Positions 53,325 to 64,000 are shown, counted from the stretch's first letter. The stretch is DNA of 64,000 nt from Rhodoferax lithotrophicus (GCF_019973615.1 NZ_AP024238.1:2997989-3061988), one strand, 5' to 3'. A program made the numbers and translations. The notes: generated by a model from the letters alone, not told the origin.

Positions 53325-54644
53325 TCAGGAGCCTGGCAGATGTTTGGCTTGCAGACGGGGAATGCCATCTCTGACTACACCGCCTACGGTGTAGAACGAG
53401 CCGAAGACAACAATTCTATCAGCGGGGTCTGAGGCCGCAAGGGCGGCTTTCAGGGCGGTATCCGGGTCTGGATGTACGCTGGCTGTGGCATCAGTGCGGG
53501 TTTTTTGCCCTTGCCAGACCTGCAACAACTCGGCCGCCGATGCCGCGCGACTGGTCGGCAAATCGGTGAAATACCACTTGTCTATCAGCGGATTCATGCG
53601 CCTGATCAGTGCCGCAACATCTTTGTCCGCCATGGCACCAAACACCCCATGGGTGGTCGGAAAAAAGCCCATGGCATCCAGATTAACCGCCAAGGCAGCC
53701 ACCGCATGCGGGTTGTGGGCCACGTCCAGCACCAGATTGGGCTGACCCGGCACAATTTGAAAACGCCCCGGTAAATCCACAAACACCAGCCCGTTGCGCA
53801 CCGCTTGAGCCGTCACCGGCAACACCTCGCGCAACGCGGTCAGCGCTGCCAGTACGCCACCCGCATTCACCAGTTGGTTGGCACCGCGCAACGCCGGATA
53901 CGCCATGCCGCTGTAGCGCCGCCCTCGTCCGGCCCAGCCCCACTGAAGCTTGTCACCCGAAACGTTGAAGTCTTGCCCGACGCGCCACAAATCCGCCCCC
54001 ACCTCCAGCGCACGATCCAGCACACTCTGCGGTGGCAGCGGGTCACTCACCACCACCGGTTTACCCGTGCGCATGATGCCGGCTTTCTCGTAGCCAATGG
54101 CCTCACGGGTTTCACCCAACAATGCCATGTGATCCAGGTCAACGCTGGTGATGATGGCGCAATCAGGCTCAATGATGTTGACCGCGTCCAGACGGCCACC
54201 CAGCCCGACCTCCAGAATCACCACATCCAGCTTGGATCTGGCCATCACATCCAGAATGGCCAGTGTCGTGAACTCAAAATAGGTCAGCGTGACTTCTTCA
54301 GCATCATTTTGACCTCTAGCGCTTTCCACACGAGCGAAAGCAGCTATCAATTCAGAAGCATCCACAGAATGGCCGCTAAGCCGCAGGCGCTCTTCAAAAT
54401 GCACCAGGTGAGGAGAGGTGTAGACACCGGTACGGTAACCGGCCTCCATCAGAATGGATTCGAGCATGGCGCAGGTGGAACCTTTGCCATTGGTGCCCGC
54501 CACAGTGATCACCGGGCAGGAAAAGCGGATACCCATGCGTTGAGCCACCGTGCGAATGCGCTCAAGGCCCAGGTCAATGGTGATGGGGTGCAGGCGCTCG
54601 CAGTGGGCCAGCCAGTCGTCAAGAGTTTGAAAAGAATGTGTCAT
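53325..54644 (-). CDS. folC: bifunctional folylpolyglutamate synthase / dihydrofolate synthase
   Basis: A 439-residue Mur-ligase-like enzyme of folate metabolism: VAGTNGKGSTCAMLE (P-loop), TSPHLVHFEERLRLSG, LTYFEFTTLAILDVM, LEVGLGGRLDAVN and VLDVAHNPHAVAAL. In the segment before LTYFEF, LIAAFARVESARGQ is encoded by bases that match the 47-bp repeat in its other orientation. Confidence 0.95.
   Translation of the reverse strand: MTHSFQTLDDWLAHCERLHPITIDLGLERIRTVAQRMGIRFSCPVITVAGTNGKGSTCAMLESILMEAGYRTGVYTSPHLVHFEERLRLSGHSVDASELIAAFARVESARGQNDAEEVTLTYFEFTTLAILDVMARSKLDVVILEVGLGGRLDAVNIIEPDCAIITSVDLDHMALLGETREAIGYEKAGIMRTGKPVVVSDPLPPQSVLDRALEVGADLWRVGQDFNVSGDKLQWGWAGRGRRYSGMAYPALRGANQLVNAGGVLAALTALREVLPVTAQAVRNGLVFVDLPGRFQIVPGQPNLVLDVAHNPHAVAALAVNLDAMGFFPTTHGVFGAMADKDVAALIRRMNPLIDKWYFTDLPTSRAASAAELLQVWQGQKTRTDATASVHPDPDTALKAALAASDPADRIVVFGSFYTVGGVVRDGIPRLQAKHLPGS
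54309..54350. repeat. copy of the 47-bp repeat inside folC
   Basis: In gene orientation TTGATAGCTGCTTTCGC and GAAAGCGCTAGAGGTCAA align over 42 bases, without gaps, with 57010-57051. The peptide it encodes also fits the FolC family, so chance or recoding cannot be excluded. Confidence 0.55.
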
Positions 54645-54714
54645 AGCAGCGCGGATTGTCGCCCACAGCCCCAGCCAACGGTTTCACGGCAGCAGCCATA
54701 CCCGCGAATTGCCC

Positions 54715-55959
54715 TTACATCAAGGTGAATTTTTCGGTGGATTCGTTGTAGCGCACCAGGGCGTACCAAAGCAACAGCAGTCCACCCGATACCCAAAGGG
54801 TCCAACCCCAACTTGACAACAGCTCTGGCATAAAGGCCTGAAAACCTAAAGCGGTACGATCAAAAGTATCCGTACCGTCTTCGACAATGGCCGTGAGGCC
54901 GTATTTCTTGAACAAGGCACTGGCCGTGGAGCCACTCCAGGCGAAAAAGAACATGGCCACCCACAATTTGATATGTCCTTCGCCCATACGCCAGAGCGAA
55001 CCGGATGCACATCCACCGGCAAACACCATGCCCATGCCAAAAATGAGCCCTCCCACCAAGGAGCCGATCCAGAACGTGGCCGGGATGGCCGCATAGGGAT
55101 CAATCACCTTTTTCTGGAACAACAGCGCAGCCACAGGCAAACCAATGGCCAGCGCCAAGATAACCGCTTTGCTCATTTCACCCTCACCGGTCACAAAAGG
55201 CTCCCGGAAAGCACGCGCGAAACACAGGCGTGATCGGTGCATGATGAAACCAATGGCAAACCCGGCCAACACAATAGGGGCACGGTACACCAGCGGAGCG
55301 TTTCCTGAATAAAACCAGAGTGTTGCCAAAACCAACGTTCCCAATGCCACCATCCCGCCCCACCAGGGCAAGGCCATCGTCACACCCTTGGGAAGCTGCC
55401 AAACCGCAGGAGCCTGAGTGCCCCACTCGACGTGCTCCAGAGTCCAGAGCAGCATCTTGAAGCCCACCGCTGCGCCCGCCAGCAAACCGACCCACATGGC
55501 CCAGCCCGCAGGTGATGCATGCAACACCGGATTAAAAAAACCGCCAGTCGTGCAACCACCCGCCAGTGAGGCACCAATCCCCATCAGGGTGCCACCCAGC
55601 GCAGCCCACAGGTACTCGATCTTGGGCGGGCGAAGTGGGGCAAACTGGCGCGACAGCAGCGCCGCACAAAAAGCCCCCATGACCAGCATGATGTTCATCA
55701 ACGACATGCTGTGCATCCATATGGGGCCACTCTCTGCGGGCAAACCCAGCCAAGGCCCCAGACCGATGGCGGTGTTGAGCCAATTGCCCCAAAACTTCAC
55801 CCCACCAAACACGCCCCAGACCATGCCGTTGATCATCAGGGCAAAAATTACCACCATCAACAAGACTGCCCCCAGGTAAGACGACCACTTTTTGACAAAA
55901 AGCTTGTCGTAATCCGCTTTGAACCCATCCACCCATTGGGGGCTTTTTGTGGCAGTCAT
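54715..55959 (-). CDS. YeeE/YedE family sulfur-compound transporter
   Basis: A 414-residue membrane protein with about ten hydrophobic segments in two homologous halves. The conserved Cys motifs AGGCTTGGF, RSRLCFARAF and AGGCASGSLW, which in the thiosulfate transporter TsuA/YeeE pass the substrate, are all present. Uptake of thiosulfate or a similar sulfur compound is likely. The ATG at 55959 has GGAGG nine bases upstream; the frame is open to 56073 but without family resemblance. Confidence 0.9.
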   Translation of the reverse strand: MTATKSPQWVDGFKADYDKLFVKKWSSYLGAVLLMVVIFALMINGMVWGVFGGVKFWGNWLNTAIGLGPWLGLPAESGPIWMHSMSLMNIMLVMGAFCAALLSRQFAPLRPPKIEYLWAALGGTLMGIGASLAGGCTTGGFFNPVLHASPAGWAMWVGLLAGAAVGFKMLLWTLEHVEWGTQAPAVWQLPKGVTMALPWWGGMVALGTLVLATLWFYSGNAPLVYRAPIVLAGFAIGFIMHRSRLCFARAFREPFVTGEGEMSKAVILALAIGLPVAALLFQKKVIDPYAAIPATFWIGSLVGGLIFGMGMVFAGGCASGSLWRMGEGHIKLWVAMFFFAWSGSTASALFKKYGLTAIVEDGTDTFDRTALGFQAFMPELLSSWGWTLWVSGGLLLLWYALVRYNESTEKFTLM

Positions 55960-56111
55960 CTTGGACAACCTCCGAAAAAATGTGGCGCAAGTACTGCGCA
56001 GGATCTTCAGCAAATCATCGCATTCACCGAATGATCTCTGCGGTATTCGCAAGTATCCCATTGATGGGATCACCGGCGCAACACCACTTGAGCGGTGGCA
56101 AAATCAGAGGC

Positions 56112-56465
56112 ATGACTACCCTTTACGGCATTCCCAACTGCGACACCGTCAAAAAAGCTCGCACCTGGCTCACTGAGCAGGGCGTGGACTACACATTTCA
56201 TGACTTCAAAAAGCAAGGTGTACCCACCGCGTTGCTGGCTGACTGGCTGGCTGCCACGGGCTGGCCAACCCTGGTGAACCGCAAAGGCACCACCTGGCGC
56301 AAGCTTGATGAAGCCACCCGCCTGTCCGTGGTGGACGATGCCACAGCCACCGCCCTGATGCTGGCACACCCCAGCGTCATCAAGCGCCCGGTGGTGGTGT
56401 GGGGTGATGGCAGCATCAGCGTCGGGTTTGATGCCGAGGTGTTCAAGTCTCGAATCGCGATATAG
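56112..56465 (+). CDS. ArsC/Spx-like protein (YffB type)
   Basis: A 117-residue thioredoxin-fold protein with the single Cys in YGIPNCDTVKKAR and the end region IKRPVVVWGDG typical of the ArsC/Spx family. YffB-like members are not proven arsenate reductases and may act on glutathione adducts. The ATG at 56112 lies 152 bases upstream-divergent from the YeeE gene start; the frame runs back to 55947 without family similarity. Confidence 0.9.
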   Translation: MTTLYGIPNCDTVKKARTWLTEQGVDYTFHDFKKQGVPTALLADWLAATGWPTLVNRKGTTWRKLDEATRLSVVDDATATALMLAHPSVIKRPVVVWGDGSISVGFDAEVFKSRIAI

Positions 56466-56666
56466 AGCGCGGCCACAAAAGCGTGACAACCCACTGCCAC
56501 CCTTTCAGGGCAGGGTCTATGGGCCACTGCCCATACGGGGGTACCCGCAATCGTCACCCGCTCATAGGCCTTGCCTTGCGCACCGCGCTGGCAAGGCCAA
56601 GCCAAACCACACCGGCCTCAAGCCGCCTAAAATCCAACGCTTTCATCGCCCGCAAACCACTTCACC

Positions 56667-56984
56667 ATGACCACCACCCACATTGACCTTGTTACCGTTA
56701 CCACCCAAGCCAGCGTTTACTTTGACGGCAAATGCATCAGCCATGGCATTACCTTGGCTGACGGCACCAAAAAATCCGTCGGTGTGGTGTTACCCGCTAC
56801 CCTGACCTTCAACACCGGTGCACCTGAAATCATGGAATGTGTGGCTGGCAGTTGCGACTACAAACTGGCAGGCTCTGATGTCTGGTTGACCTCCAAACCG
56901 GGTGAACGCTTCAGCATCCCAGGCAATTCCAGCTTTGAAATCCGCGTCACAGAGCCTTATCACTACATCTGCCACTTCGGTTGA
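56667..56984 (+). CDS. ppnP: pyrimidine/purine nucleoside phosphorylase
   Basis: A 105-residue small cupin of the former DUF1255 family: VYFDGKCISHGITLADGTKK, MECVAGSCDYKL, NSSFEIRV and YHYICHFG at the end. PpnP splits nucleosides with phosphate, with a broad range. It stands between an ArsC-like gene and argG. Confidence 0.94.
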   Translation: MTTTHIDLVTVTTQASVYFDGKCISHGITLADGTKKSVGVVLPATLTFNTGAPEIMECVAGSCDYKLAGSDVWLTSKPGERFSIPGNSSFEIRVTEPYHYICHFG

Positions 56985-57000
56985 ATCGATTCCTTCATTG

Positions 57001-58401
<1,401 letters not shown>

Positions 58402-58463
58402 AAACGCGGCCAACTGGCTTCCAGGGCCAGCCACACGAATGCGCCAAGCCACACCGATCCCTG

Positions 58464-59426
58464 TTATGGGCGTTTCAGGTAGGTTTGGGCAATCGGTATC
58501 AGGGCGGCGGCCTTGATACCCAGCGAAGCCAACCCTGGCCATTTGCCACTGGCCACGTTGTCCACCTTCATGGAATCCAGGTTATCCAGACTCATCAAGG
58601 GTTCGCCCGGCATCAGCCCCATCAGGGTGGCCTGTATTCTGCCAATCCACGTCGGCAAAGCCAGCACCGAGCGGCCCCAACCACCCGAGACACCACTGAG
58701 TCGCGCTGACAGTTGCACCAATTCTTTCAAGGTGTAGACCTGCGGCCCGGCAAGCTCAATGATGCGTGGTGAGGGCTGTGTATGAACTCCTTTGAGGCAC
58801 GCCACCACAGCAGCAGCCACATCCTCTACCCACACCGGCTGAAACCGGGCCGCAGCACCAGCCAATGGCATCACCGGAAACACCCGTTGCAACCTGGCAA
58901 ACAGGTTCAAAAAATGATCCTCCGCCCCAAAAATCACACTGGGTCGCAAAATACTCAAATCAAAACCCTTGTCAGCCGCCGCACCCGCACTCCCGCCCAC
59001 GGCAGCCTGCAACAGCACAGCTTCACCCTCACCCTTGGTACGCAAATACATGGAAGGTGCTTTGGTGGGTTGCAAAGAATCTGCCCCAAGAGCACTCACA
59101 TGCACCACCTGATTCACACCAGCGGCAAGACAAGCCCGTGCCAGTTTTTTCGGCAAAGCCACATGCACATGCTCAAAAGTGGCTTGGTCACCATGCAAAA
59201 TGGCCACCAGATTCACCACCGCATCATGGCCCGCCACGGCTGCTGTCAGCGCAGCCTCATCATGCACACTGAACTCCTGCACCGTCAGGCCTGGCAAATG
59301 CTGCACCTGCGTGGCATTGGATCTGCGCCGCGTGGGCACAGTCACCTGCCAGCCCTCACGAATCAGTTTTTCACACACATGTGCACCAACGAAGCCGGTG
59401 CCACCAAGGATCAGTATTTTTTTCAT
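58464..59426 (-). CDS. NDUFA9-like NAD(P)-binding protein (complex I-associated SDR family)
   Basis: A 320-residue atypical short-chain dehydrogenase. N-terminal nucleotide-binding motif GGTGFVGAHV and a Tyr region altered from YxxxK, as in the NDUFA9 group; ILRPSVIFGAEDHFLN and RFQPVWVEDVAAAVV follow. Related proteins in betaproteobacteria are annotated as complex I NDUFA9 subunit family. Start at 59426; the longer frame overlaps murB. Confidence 0.88.
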   Translation of the reverse strand: MKKILILGGTGFVGAHVCEKLIREGWQVTVPTRRRSNATQVQHLPGLTVQEFSVHDEAALTAAVAGHDAVVNLVAILHGDQATFEHVHVALPKKLARACLAAGVNQVVHVSALGADSLQPTKAPSMYLRTKGEGEAVLLQAAVGGSAGAAADKGFDLSILRPSVIFGAEDHFLNLFARLQRVFPVMPLAGAAARFQPVWVEDVAAAVVACLKGVHTQPSPRIIELAGPQVYTLKELVQLSARLSGVSGGWGRSVLALPTWIGRIQATLMGLMPGEPLMSLDNLDSMKVDNVASGKWPGLASLGIKAAALIPIAQTYLKRP

Positions 59427-59470
59427 GGAGCGATGATGCGCCCAAATGCGTTCGCCGAGTGATTCAGGGG

Positions 59471-60544
59471 TCAAATCACCACCGGCTCAGTCTCCAACAT
59501 AATCCCAAAACGCTCATACACACTGGTTTGAATGGCCTTGGCCAGGGTCATGACTTCGCCTCCTGTGGCGGCATCAGCCCCATGAACTGAACCACGATTA
59601 ACCAGAACCAGGGCCTGCTTTTCATAGACTCCGGCCTGACCGACCGATTTGCCGCGCCAGCCACAAGCATCAATCAGCCAGCCAGCGGCCAGCTTGACGG
59701 CCCCATCAGCCAGCACGTAATGCACCACCCGGGGATCACGGGCGATGATGTCAGTGCATTGTTCAGGAGTCACCGTGGGGTTCTTGAAAAAACTGCCAGC
59801 GTTGCCAATCACTGCCGGGTCGGGTAGCTTGGCACGGCGAATCTCACACACCCAGTCAAACAACTGCTGTGCGCTGGGTTGGCTACAGCCGTGTTCTGCC
59901 ATTTTTTTGTCAATATCCAGATAGCCGAGAACCGGCTTCCACAACTTGGGCAAGGCAAAGCGTACACGCACAATCAGCGCCCGGTCTTTCAGACCCAGGG
60001 CTTGTTGCCCCGCTTCAGGGTTGGCGGTACTGCTGTGTTTAAAAATGGAATCGCGGTAGCCAAAGGCACATTGCGCCGCATTCAGTGTGAATATCCTCCC
60101 GGTCTGCAGGTCAATGGCATCCAGAGAATCAAACCGGTCTTGCAGCTCCACCCCATAAGCGCCAATGTTTTGTACCGGCGCTGCACCCACCGTTCCGGGA
60201 ATCAAAGCCATGTTTTCCAACCCGGCATAACCCTGCGTCAGCGTCCAGGCCACAAAGTCGTGCCAAACTTCACCTGCACCAGCTTCCACAATGAACACCT
60301 TGTCGGTTTCAGCCACCAGCCTGCGGCCTTTGATCTCGACCTTAAGCACCAAGGGCTTGACATCACCCGTCAGCACCAGGTTACTGCCACCGCCCAGTAC
60401 AAATTTGGGCACTTGTGCCCATGCGGGATCTCTGAGCAGTGCCAGTACATCGGCCTGACTGTGAATACGCGAAAGCGCCTGTGCCTTGGCCACGATGTGC
60501 AAAGAGTTCAGCGGCTGAAGTGGGACATTTTTCTCGACTAACAT
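59471..60544 (-). CDS. murB: UDP-N-acetylenolpyruvoylglucosamine reductase
   Basis: A 357-residue FAD enzyme of peptidoglycan precursor synthesis. It shows [10 protein letters not shown], the FAD loop [31 protein letters not shown] and the catalytic Ser in [10 protein letters not shown]. The start at 60544 matches the family length; frames further upstream run into yajQ on the other strand. Confidence 0.95.
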   Translation of the reverse strand: MLVEKNVPLQPLNSLHIVAKAQALSRIHSQADVLALLRDPAWAQVPKFVLGGGSNLVLTGDVKPLVLKVEIKGRRLVAETDKVFIVEAGAGEVWHDFVAWTLTQGYAGLENMALIPGTVGAAPVQNIGAYGVELQDRFDSLDAIDLQTGRIFTLNAAQCAFGYRDSIFKHSSTANPEAGQQALGLKDRALIVRVRFALPKLWKPVLGYLDIDKKMAEHGCSQPSAQQLFDWVCEIRRAKLPDPAVIGNAGSFFKNPTVTPEQCTDIIARDPRVVHYVLADGAVKLAAGWLIDACGWRGKSVGQAGVYEKQALVLVNRGSVHGADAATGGEVMTLAKAIQTSVYERFGIMLETEPVVI

Positions 60545-60577
60545 GGCAGAATTGTCGATTATTTTGAGAGACCTCCT

Positions 60578-61063
60578 ATGCCTTCTTTTGATACTGTTTG
60601 CGAAGCCAAGATGGTGGACGTGAAACACGCCGTTGAAAACACCAGCAAAGAAATCACCACCCGTTTTGACTTCAAAGGCACACCCGCTGCCATCGAACTC
60701 AAAGAGAAAGAAATCACCCTGATCGGCAACGCCGACTTCCAGCTCACCCAGATTGAAGACATCTTGCGCAACAAACTCACCAAACAGAATGTGGATGTGC
60801 GCTTTCTGGACAAAGGTGATGTACAAAAAATGGGGGGGGACAAGGTCAAAGTCCTCATCAAAGTGCGTGATGGCATTGAGACAGAATTGGCCAAAAAAAT
60901 CCAGCGCATCATCAAGGACAGCAAAATCAAGGTGCAGGCTGCCATTCAGGACGGCAAACTGCGCGTCACAGGCAAAGATCTCGATGCCCTTCAGGCAACC
61001 CAGGCATTGATCCGCAAGGAAATCTCCGATATACCGCTGAACTTTGACAACTACCGGAGCTGA
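60578..61063 (+). CDS. yajQ: YajQ family cyclic di-GMP-binding protein
   Basis: A 161-residue protein with two ferredoxin-like halves: [48 protein letters not shown] and [16 protein letters not shown]. In Xanthomonas the homologue binds cyclic di-GMP and acts on transcription. Its ATG is only 33 bases from the divergent murB start, so each promoter must overlap the other gene or its leader. Confidence 0.94.
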   Translation: MPSFDTVCEAKMVDVKHAVENTSKEITTRFDFKGTPAAIELKEKEITLIGNADFQLTQIEDILRNKLTKQNVDVRFLDKGDVQKMGGDKVKVLIKVRDGIETELAKKIQRIIKDSKIKVQAAIQDGKLRVTGKDLDALQATQALIRKEISDIPLNFDNYRS

Positions 61064-61092
61064 TCGACTGGCACGCCTTATCCTGCTGACGC

Positions 61093-62043
61093 ATGAGCCT
61101 GATCCTCAGAACCGAAGACGATTATGAAGACCTGCTGGGTCAGTGGTCTGACCTGGAAGCAAGTCTGGGGGTGATCCTGGCTTATCCCAACAGCGCCCAG
61201 GAATTCGAGGCGCGCCTGTACCAGTACGGCCGATGGATGCAGGACCTGATCGCCCACGATGCCCATCTGGCGCTCTACCTGCTGTTTCAGCTGGCGATCC
61301 AATCCCCGGTGGGCTACAGCGCATCACACGCCTTGGTGTGTGCCGTGTTGTGCCATTTGATCGGCCCTGAACTGGCCCTGAACCAGCACGAATGCAACAG
61401 CCTGGAACTGGCCGCGTTCACCATGAACATTGCCATGACCCACATGCAAGACCAATTGGCAACACAAGTGGAGAAACCCAGTCACGAACAACAGGTGGCT
61501 ATTCATACCCATGCCACCAAAAGCGCCTTGGTTCTGCGTGAATTAGGCATTCACAATGAACTGTGGATGAGCACTGTCGACCTGCACCACAAGGAAGGCT
61601 TATCCCAAGCCAACCTGCATCAACTCACACCACCCCACCGTCTGGCACTGGTTTTACAGGTCGTTGACCGATACGCGGCCATGATAAGCCCACGGCAATC
61701 ACGCGAAGGCCGCAGTGCAACAGAATCTGCCCAAAGTATCGTGGGTGGGGAGAACTCTAACAACCATCTGGTAGGGAAAACGCTGGTGCGCCTGGTTGGT
61801 CAATACCCACCTGGCACATTTGTCCAACTGGATGATGACAAGGTTGCCGTGGTGATTCAACACAGCCAGCATTCCAACTTGCCGGATGTCGCCATTGTGC
61901 TCAACAGCCGTGGTCAAAAGGTCAACCCACCCACCTTGCATCACACCTTTGAGGGTAGTCCGCGCATCAAAAAGGCTTTACCAGCCGCTGCCGTACAAGA
62001 ACACATTAACCATCATCTGATCTTGCAACTTGGTGTACGGTGA
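61093..62043 (+). CDS. degenerate HD-GYP-like protein
   Basis: A 316-residue soluble protein with the helical layout of HD-GYP phosphodiesterases. His79 of the first helix is kept (SASHALVC), but the metal-binding HD pair is replaced by MNIAM (residues 111-115), and DLHHKEG (163-169) and VDRYAAMISPR (191-201) resemble the HHE and DxxD-type segments. The C-terminal 90 residues form a separate strand-rich domain. Loss of HD predicts that it does not cleave cyclic di-GMP but may bind it. It follows yajQ by 29 bases. Confidence 0.75.
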   Translation: MSLILRTEDDYEDLLGQWSDLEASLGVILAYPNSAQEFEARLYQYGRWMQDLIAHDAHLALYLLFQLAIQSPVGYSASHALVCAVLCHLIGPELALNQHECNSLELAAFTMNIAMTHMQDQLATQVEKPSHEQQVAIHTHATKSALVLRELGIHNELWMSTVDLHHKEGLSQANLHQLTPPHRLALVLQVVDRYAAMISPRQSREGRSATESAQSIVGGENSNNHLVGKTLVRLVGQYPPGTFVQLDDDKVAVVIQHSQHSNLPDVAIVLNSRGQKVNPPTLHHTFEGSPRIKKALPAAAVQEHINHHLILQLGVR

Positions 62044-62053
62044 TTCGCCTGAG

Positions 62054-63565
62054 TTAGTCTTCCACAAACGCCAGTTCACGGGTTTTGCGAATAGCGGGCA
62101 ACAACACCAAGGCCAGTAAGGTCAGCGCTGCCAACAGCAGCCCGGCGGACAGTGGCCGGGTGGCAAACACAGTCCAGTCGCCGCGCGAAAGCAGCAAGGC
62201 ACGGCGCAGGTTTTCTTCCATCATCGGTCCCAGAATAAAACCCAACAACAGAGGTGCTGGCTCCAGACCAAGCTTGATGAACAGGTAGCCGATGATGCCA
62301 AACAGCCCCACCATCCAGATGTCAAACACATTGTTGTTGGTGCTGTACACCCCAATGGCGCAAAACAGCACAATGGCCGGAAACAGCCAGCGGTAAGGCA
62401 CCGAAAGCAGCTTGATCCAGATGCCGATCAAAGGCAAGTTCAGCACCACCAGCATGGCATTGCCGATCCACATCGAAGCAATCAAGCCCCAGAACAACTC
62501 AGGGTTGCTGGTCATGACCTGCGGACCGGGCTGGATGTTGTGAATCGTCATGGCCCCCACCATCAGCGCCATCACCGCATTGGGTGGAATACCCAAGGTG
62601 AGCAGTGGAATAAACGAGGTTTGCGAGGCCGCATTGTTGGCCGCCTCGGGCGAAGCTACACCGCGGATATTGCCCTCCCCAAACAGCTCTTCACCAGGGT
62701 GGAGCCTGGTTTTTTTCTCCCAGGTGTAGGCTGCAAAAGAGGCCATCACCGCACCACCACCGGGCAAAATGCCCAGGACGGACCCCAAACCCGTGCCACG
62801 CAAAATGGCCGGCCACATGCGTTTGAAATCCTGCCGGGTGGGCATCAGGCCATGCACATTGGCGGTAAAAACCTCACGTGCGCTCTCCGGGTGGCTCAGA
62901 TTACTGATGATTTCACCGTAGCCAAACACACCCATGGCAATCACAATAAAACCGATGCCGTCGGTCAGCTCGGGAATATCAAAACTATAGCGGGCAATGC
63001 CCGAATTCACATCGGTGCCCACCAACCCCAGCAACAAGCCCAGCAAGATCATGCCAAACGCCTTAAGCAGGTCACCCGATGCCAGTACCACTGCCCCGAC
63101 CAGTCCGAGCACCATCAACGCACAGTATTCGGACGGGCCAAACATAAACGCCACCTCGGTCAGCGGTACAGCAAATGCGGCCAATACCAGGGTGCCCACA
63201 CAACCCGCAAAAAACGAGCCAATGCCGGCTGCCGCCAAAGCAGGGCCGGCGCGGCCCTTGCGCGCCATCTGGTAGCCATCAATCACCGTCACCACAGATG
63301 AGGCTTCACCCGGCAGGTTGACCAGAATGGCGGTGGTGGAGCCACCATATTGCGCGCCGTAGTAAATCCCCGCCAACATGATCAAGGCGGCCACAGGTGG
63401 TAACGCATAGGTGGCTGGCAGCAGCATGGCAATGGTGGCCAGCGGCCCAATACCGGGCAACACCCCAATCAGGGTGCCCAACAGGCAACCAACAAACGCA
63501 TACATCAGGTTCACCGGTGTAAAAGCCACCCCAAAACCCAGAGCCAAATGGTTGAACAACTCCAT
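62054..63565 (-). CDS. tctA: tripartite tricarboxylate transporter large membrane subunit
   Basis: A 503-residue membrane protein with about eleven segments and the family sequences GVLPGIGPLATIAMLLP, YYGAQYGGSTTAILVNLPGEASS-like region (about 50-75) and GSVLGILPGGGAVMASF with a second Pro-Gly repeat. It imports citrate or another carboxylate together with TctB and a periplasmic TctC, which is not in the window. Start at 63565; the frame extends two codons into the intergenic bases at 63590. Confidence 0.93.
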   Translation of the reverse strand: MELFNHLALGFGVAFTPVNLMYAFVGCLLGTLIGVLPGIGPLATIAMLLPATYALPPVAALIMLAGIYYGAQYGGSTTAILVNLPGEASSVVTVIDGYQMARKGRAGPALAAAGIGSFFAGCVGTLVLAAFAVPLTEVAFMFGPSEYCALMVLGLVGAVVLASGDLLKAFGMILLGLLLGLVGTDVNSGIARYSFDIPELTDGIGFIVIAMGVFGYGEIISNLSHPESAREVFTANVHGLMPTRQDFKRMWPAILRGTGLGSVLGILPGGGAVMASFAAYTWEKKTRLHPGEELFGEGNIRGVASPEAANNAASQTSFIPLLTLGIPPNAVMALMVGAMTIHNIQPGPQVMTSNPELFWGLIASMWIGNAMLVVLNLPLIGIWIKLLSVPYRWLFPAIVLFCAIGVYSTNNNVFDIWMVGLFGIIGYLFIKLGLEPAPLLLGFILGPMMEENLRRALLLSRGDWTVFATRPLSAGLLLAALTLLALVLLPAIRKTRELAFVED

Positions 63566-63567
63566 CT

Positions 63568-64000
63568 TCAAGCTCCCAGCACCGGCCACACCGGCAACTG
63601 CAATTTCAACAGCAACACAAACGCCCCATAGCTCAAAACCGCCAATGCGGTGGCCAGCAACAGCGCTTCTTTCAAAATAAATTGCTCACCGGCCAGGCAA
63701 GAAACCAGGGTCAGCGCATAAATGCCCACCATCAAGCCCAACGGTGGCAGATGCAACACCGGCAAGCCTGCCAGCGACACGCCAAACAGCAGATTGGCCG
63801 AAATAATGGCCACCAAAGGCTTCCACGCCCAGGAGCCCATGGCCTCCCCCTTGTCAGTTGCCAGCACAGCACGCAGCATCAGGATGCCGCCCAGCAAGGC
63901 CAACAACACCCCCAGCAACAGCGGAAAATAACCTGGCCCCATGCGGGCACTGGTACCTACCTGATAGTCAATGGCCCCCCAGGCAAAAGCGCCACCCAGC
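63568..64000 (-). CDS. tctB: tripartite tricarboxylate transporter small membrane subunit, 5' end outside the window
   Basis: An open frame that reaches the end of the window on the minus strand; the bases upstream of 63942 continue in frame (AFAWGAIDYQVGTSARMG), which is the usual TctB sequence before MGPGYFPLLLG. Four hydrophobic segments are visible. It stops two bases before the tctA start, as is normal for these operons. Confidence 0.9.
   Translation of the reverse strand, partial: LGGAFAWGAIDYQVGTSARMGPGYFPLLLGVLLALLGGILMLRAVLATDKGEAMGSWAWKPLVAIISANLLFGVSLAGLPVLHLPPLGLMVGIYALTLVSCLAGEQFILKEALLLATALAVLSYGAFVLLLKLQLPVWPVLGA

Noticed and set aside
62540..63301. A 253-residue plus-strand frame across tctA
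   Set aside because: Antisense to a well-supported transporter and rich in His and Gln.

Overview
The window is a stretch of chromosome from a betaproteobacterium, most likely family Comamonadaceae and close to Rhodoferax or Polaromonas. This rests on recognisable gene content and order (folC, an SPOR protein, cvpA, purF, metZ, gltX; tripartite tricarboxylate transporter genes), moderately high GC, dense ATGA-type gene overlaps and a scattered short palindromic repeat. It is an inference from reading, not from a database search. No phage, plasmid backbone, transposase or CRISPR array is visible.

Layout. 1-1.3 kb: end of a CheB-type methylesterase and two stress-type small genes (CsbD, PRC-barrel). 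1.2-6.0 kb: a compact operon read leftwards with a 50-residue protein, a type III polyketide synthase, a methyltransferase, a flavoprotein, an acyl carrier protein and a ketosynthase; it looks like a small phenolic-lipid or quinone pathway. 6.2-16 kb: single genes including a coiled-coil protein, a COG4389-type membrane protein, a small-molecule kinase with a HAD hydrolase, fumC, a collagen-like lipoprotein, a PQQ-type sugar dehydrogenase and a half-ferritin. 16.0-16.6 kb: a noncoding element of about 570 bp with long inverted arms inside 78-bp direct repeats. 16.6-20.2 kb: an MCE/Mla-type lipid ABC transporter operon. 20.4-30.5 kb: a five-gene signalling block (hybrid kinase, response-regulator cyclase, CheB-CheR-PAS fusion, PAS-GGDEF-EAL, PAS kinase). 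30.7-40 kb: cell-envelope genes (glycine-zipper proteins, YihY, OmpA, DUF4398, AI-2E family, DUF883/holin-like set).

40.1-47.2 kb: a cobalamin operon (btuB, cbiA, cobU, a BtuF-like protein, cbiB, cobC) behind a clear cobalamin riboswitch. 47.4-47.8 kb: tRNA-Asp, tRNA-Glu and tRNA-Ala with a strong hairpin terminator. 47.8-54.6 kb: housekeeping block gltX, metZ, purF, cvpA, SPOR protein, folC. 54.7-64 kb: YeeE/YedE sulfur transporter, ArsC-like protein, ppnP, argG, an NDUFA9-like SDR, murB and yajQ (divergent), a degenerate HD-GYP protein, then tctA and the start of tctB, which runs off the window.

The most unusual observation is a 47-bp palindromic repeat present in about a dozen copies. Some copies are intergenic. 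Others lie inside or form the ends of genes: cbiB, cobU, the SPOR gene and folC contain copies that are translated in frame; yihY takes its stop codon from one; argG takes its leader from one. The copies in cbiB, cobU and the SPOR gene are read in the same phase, giving three unrelated proteins a related 16-residue segment.
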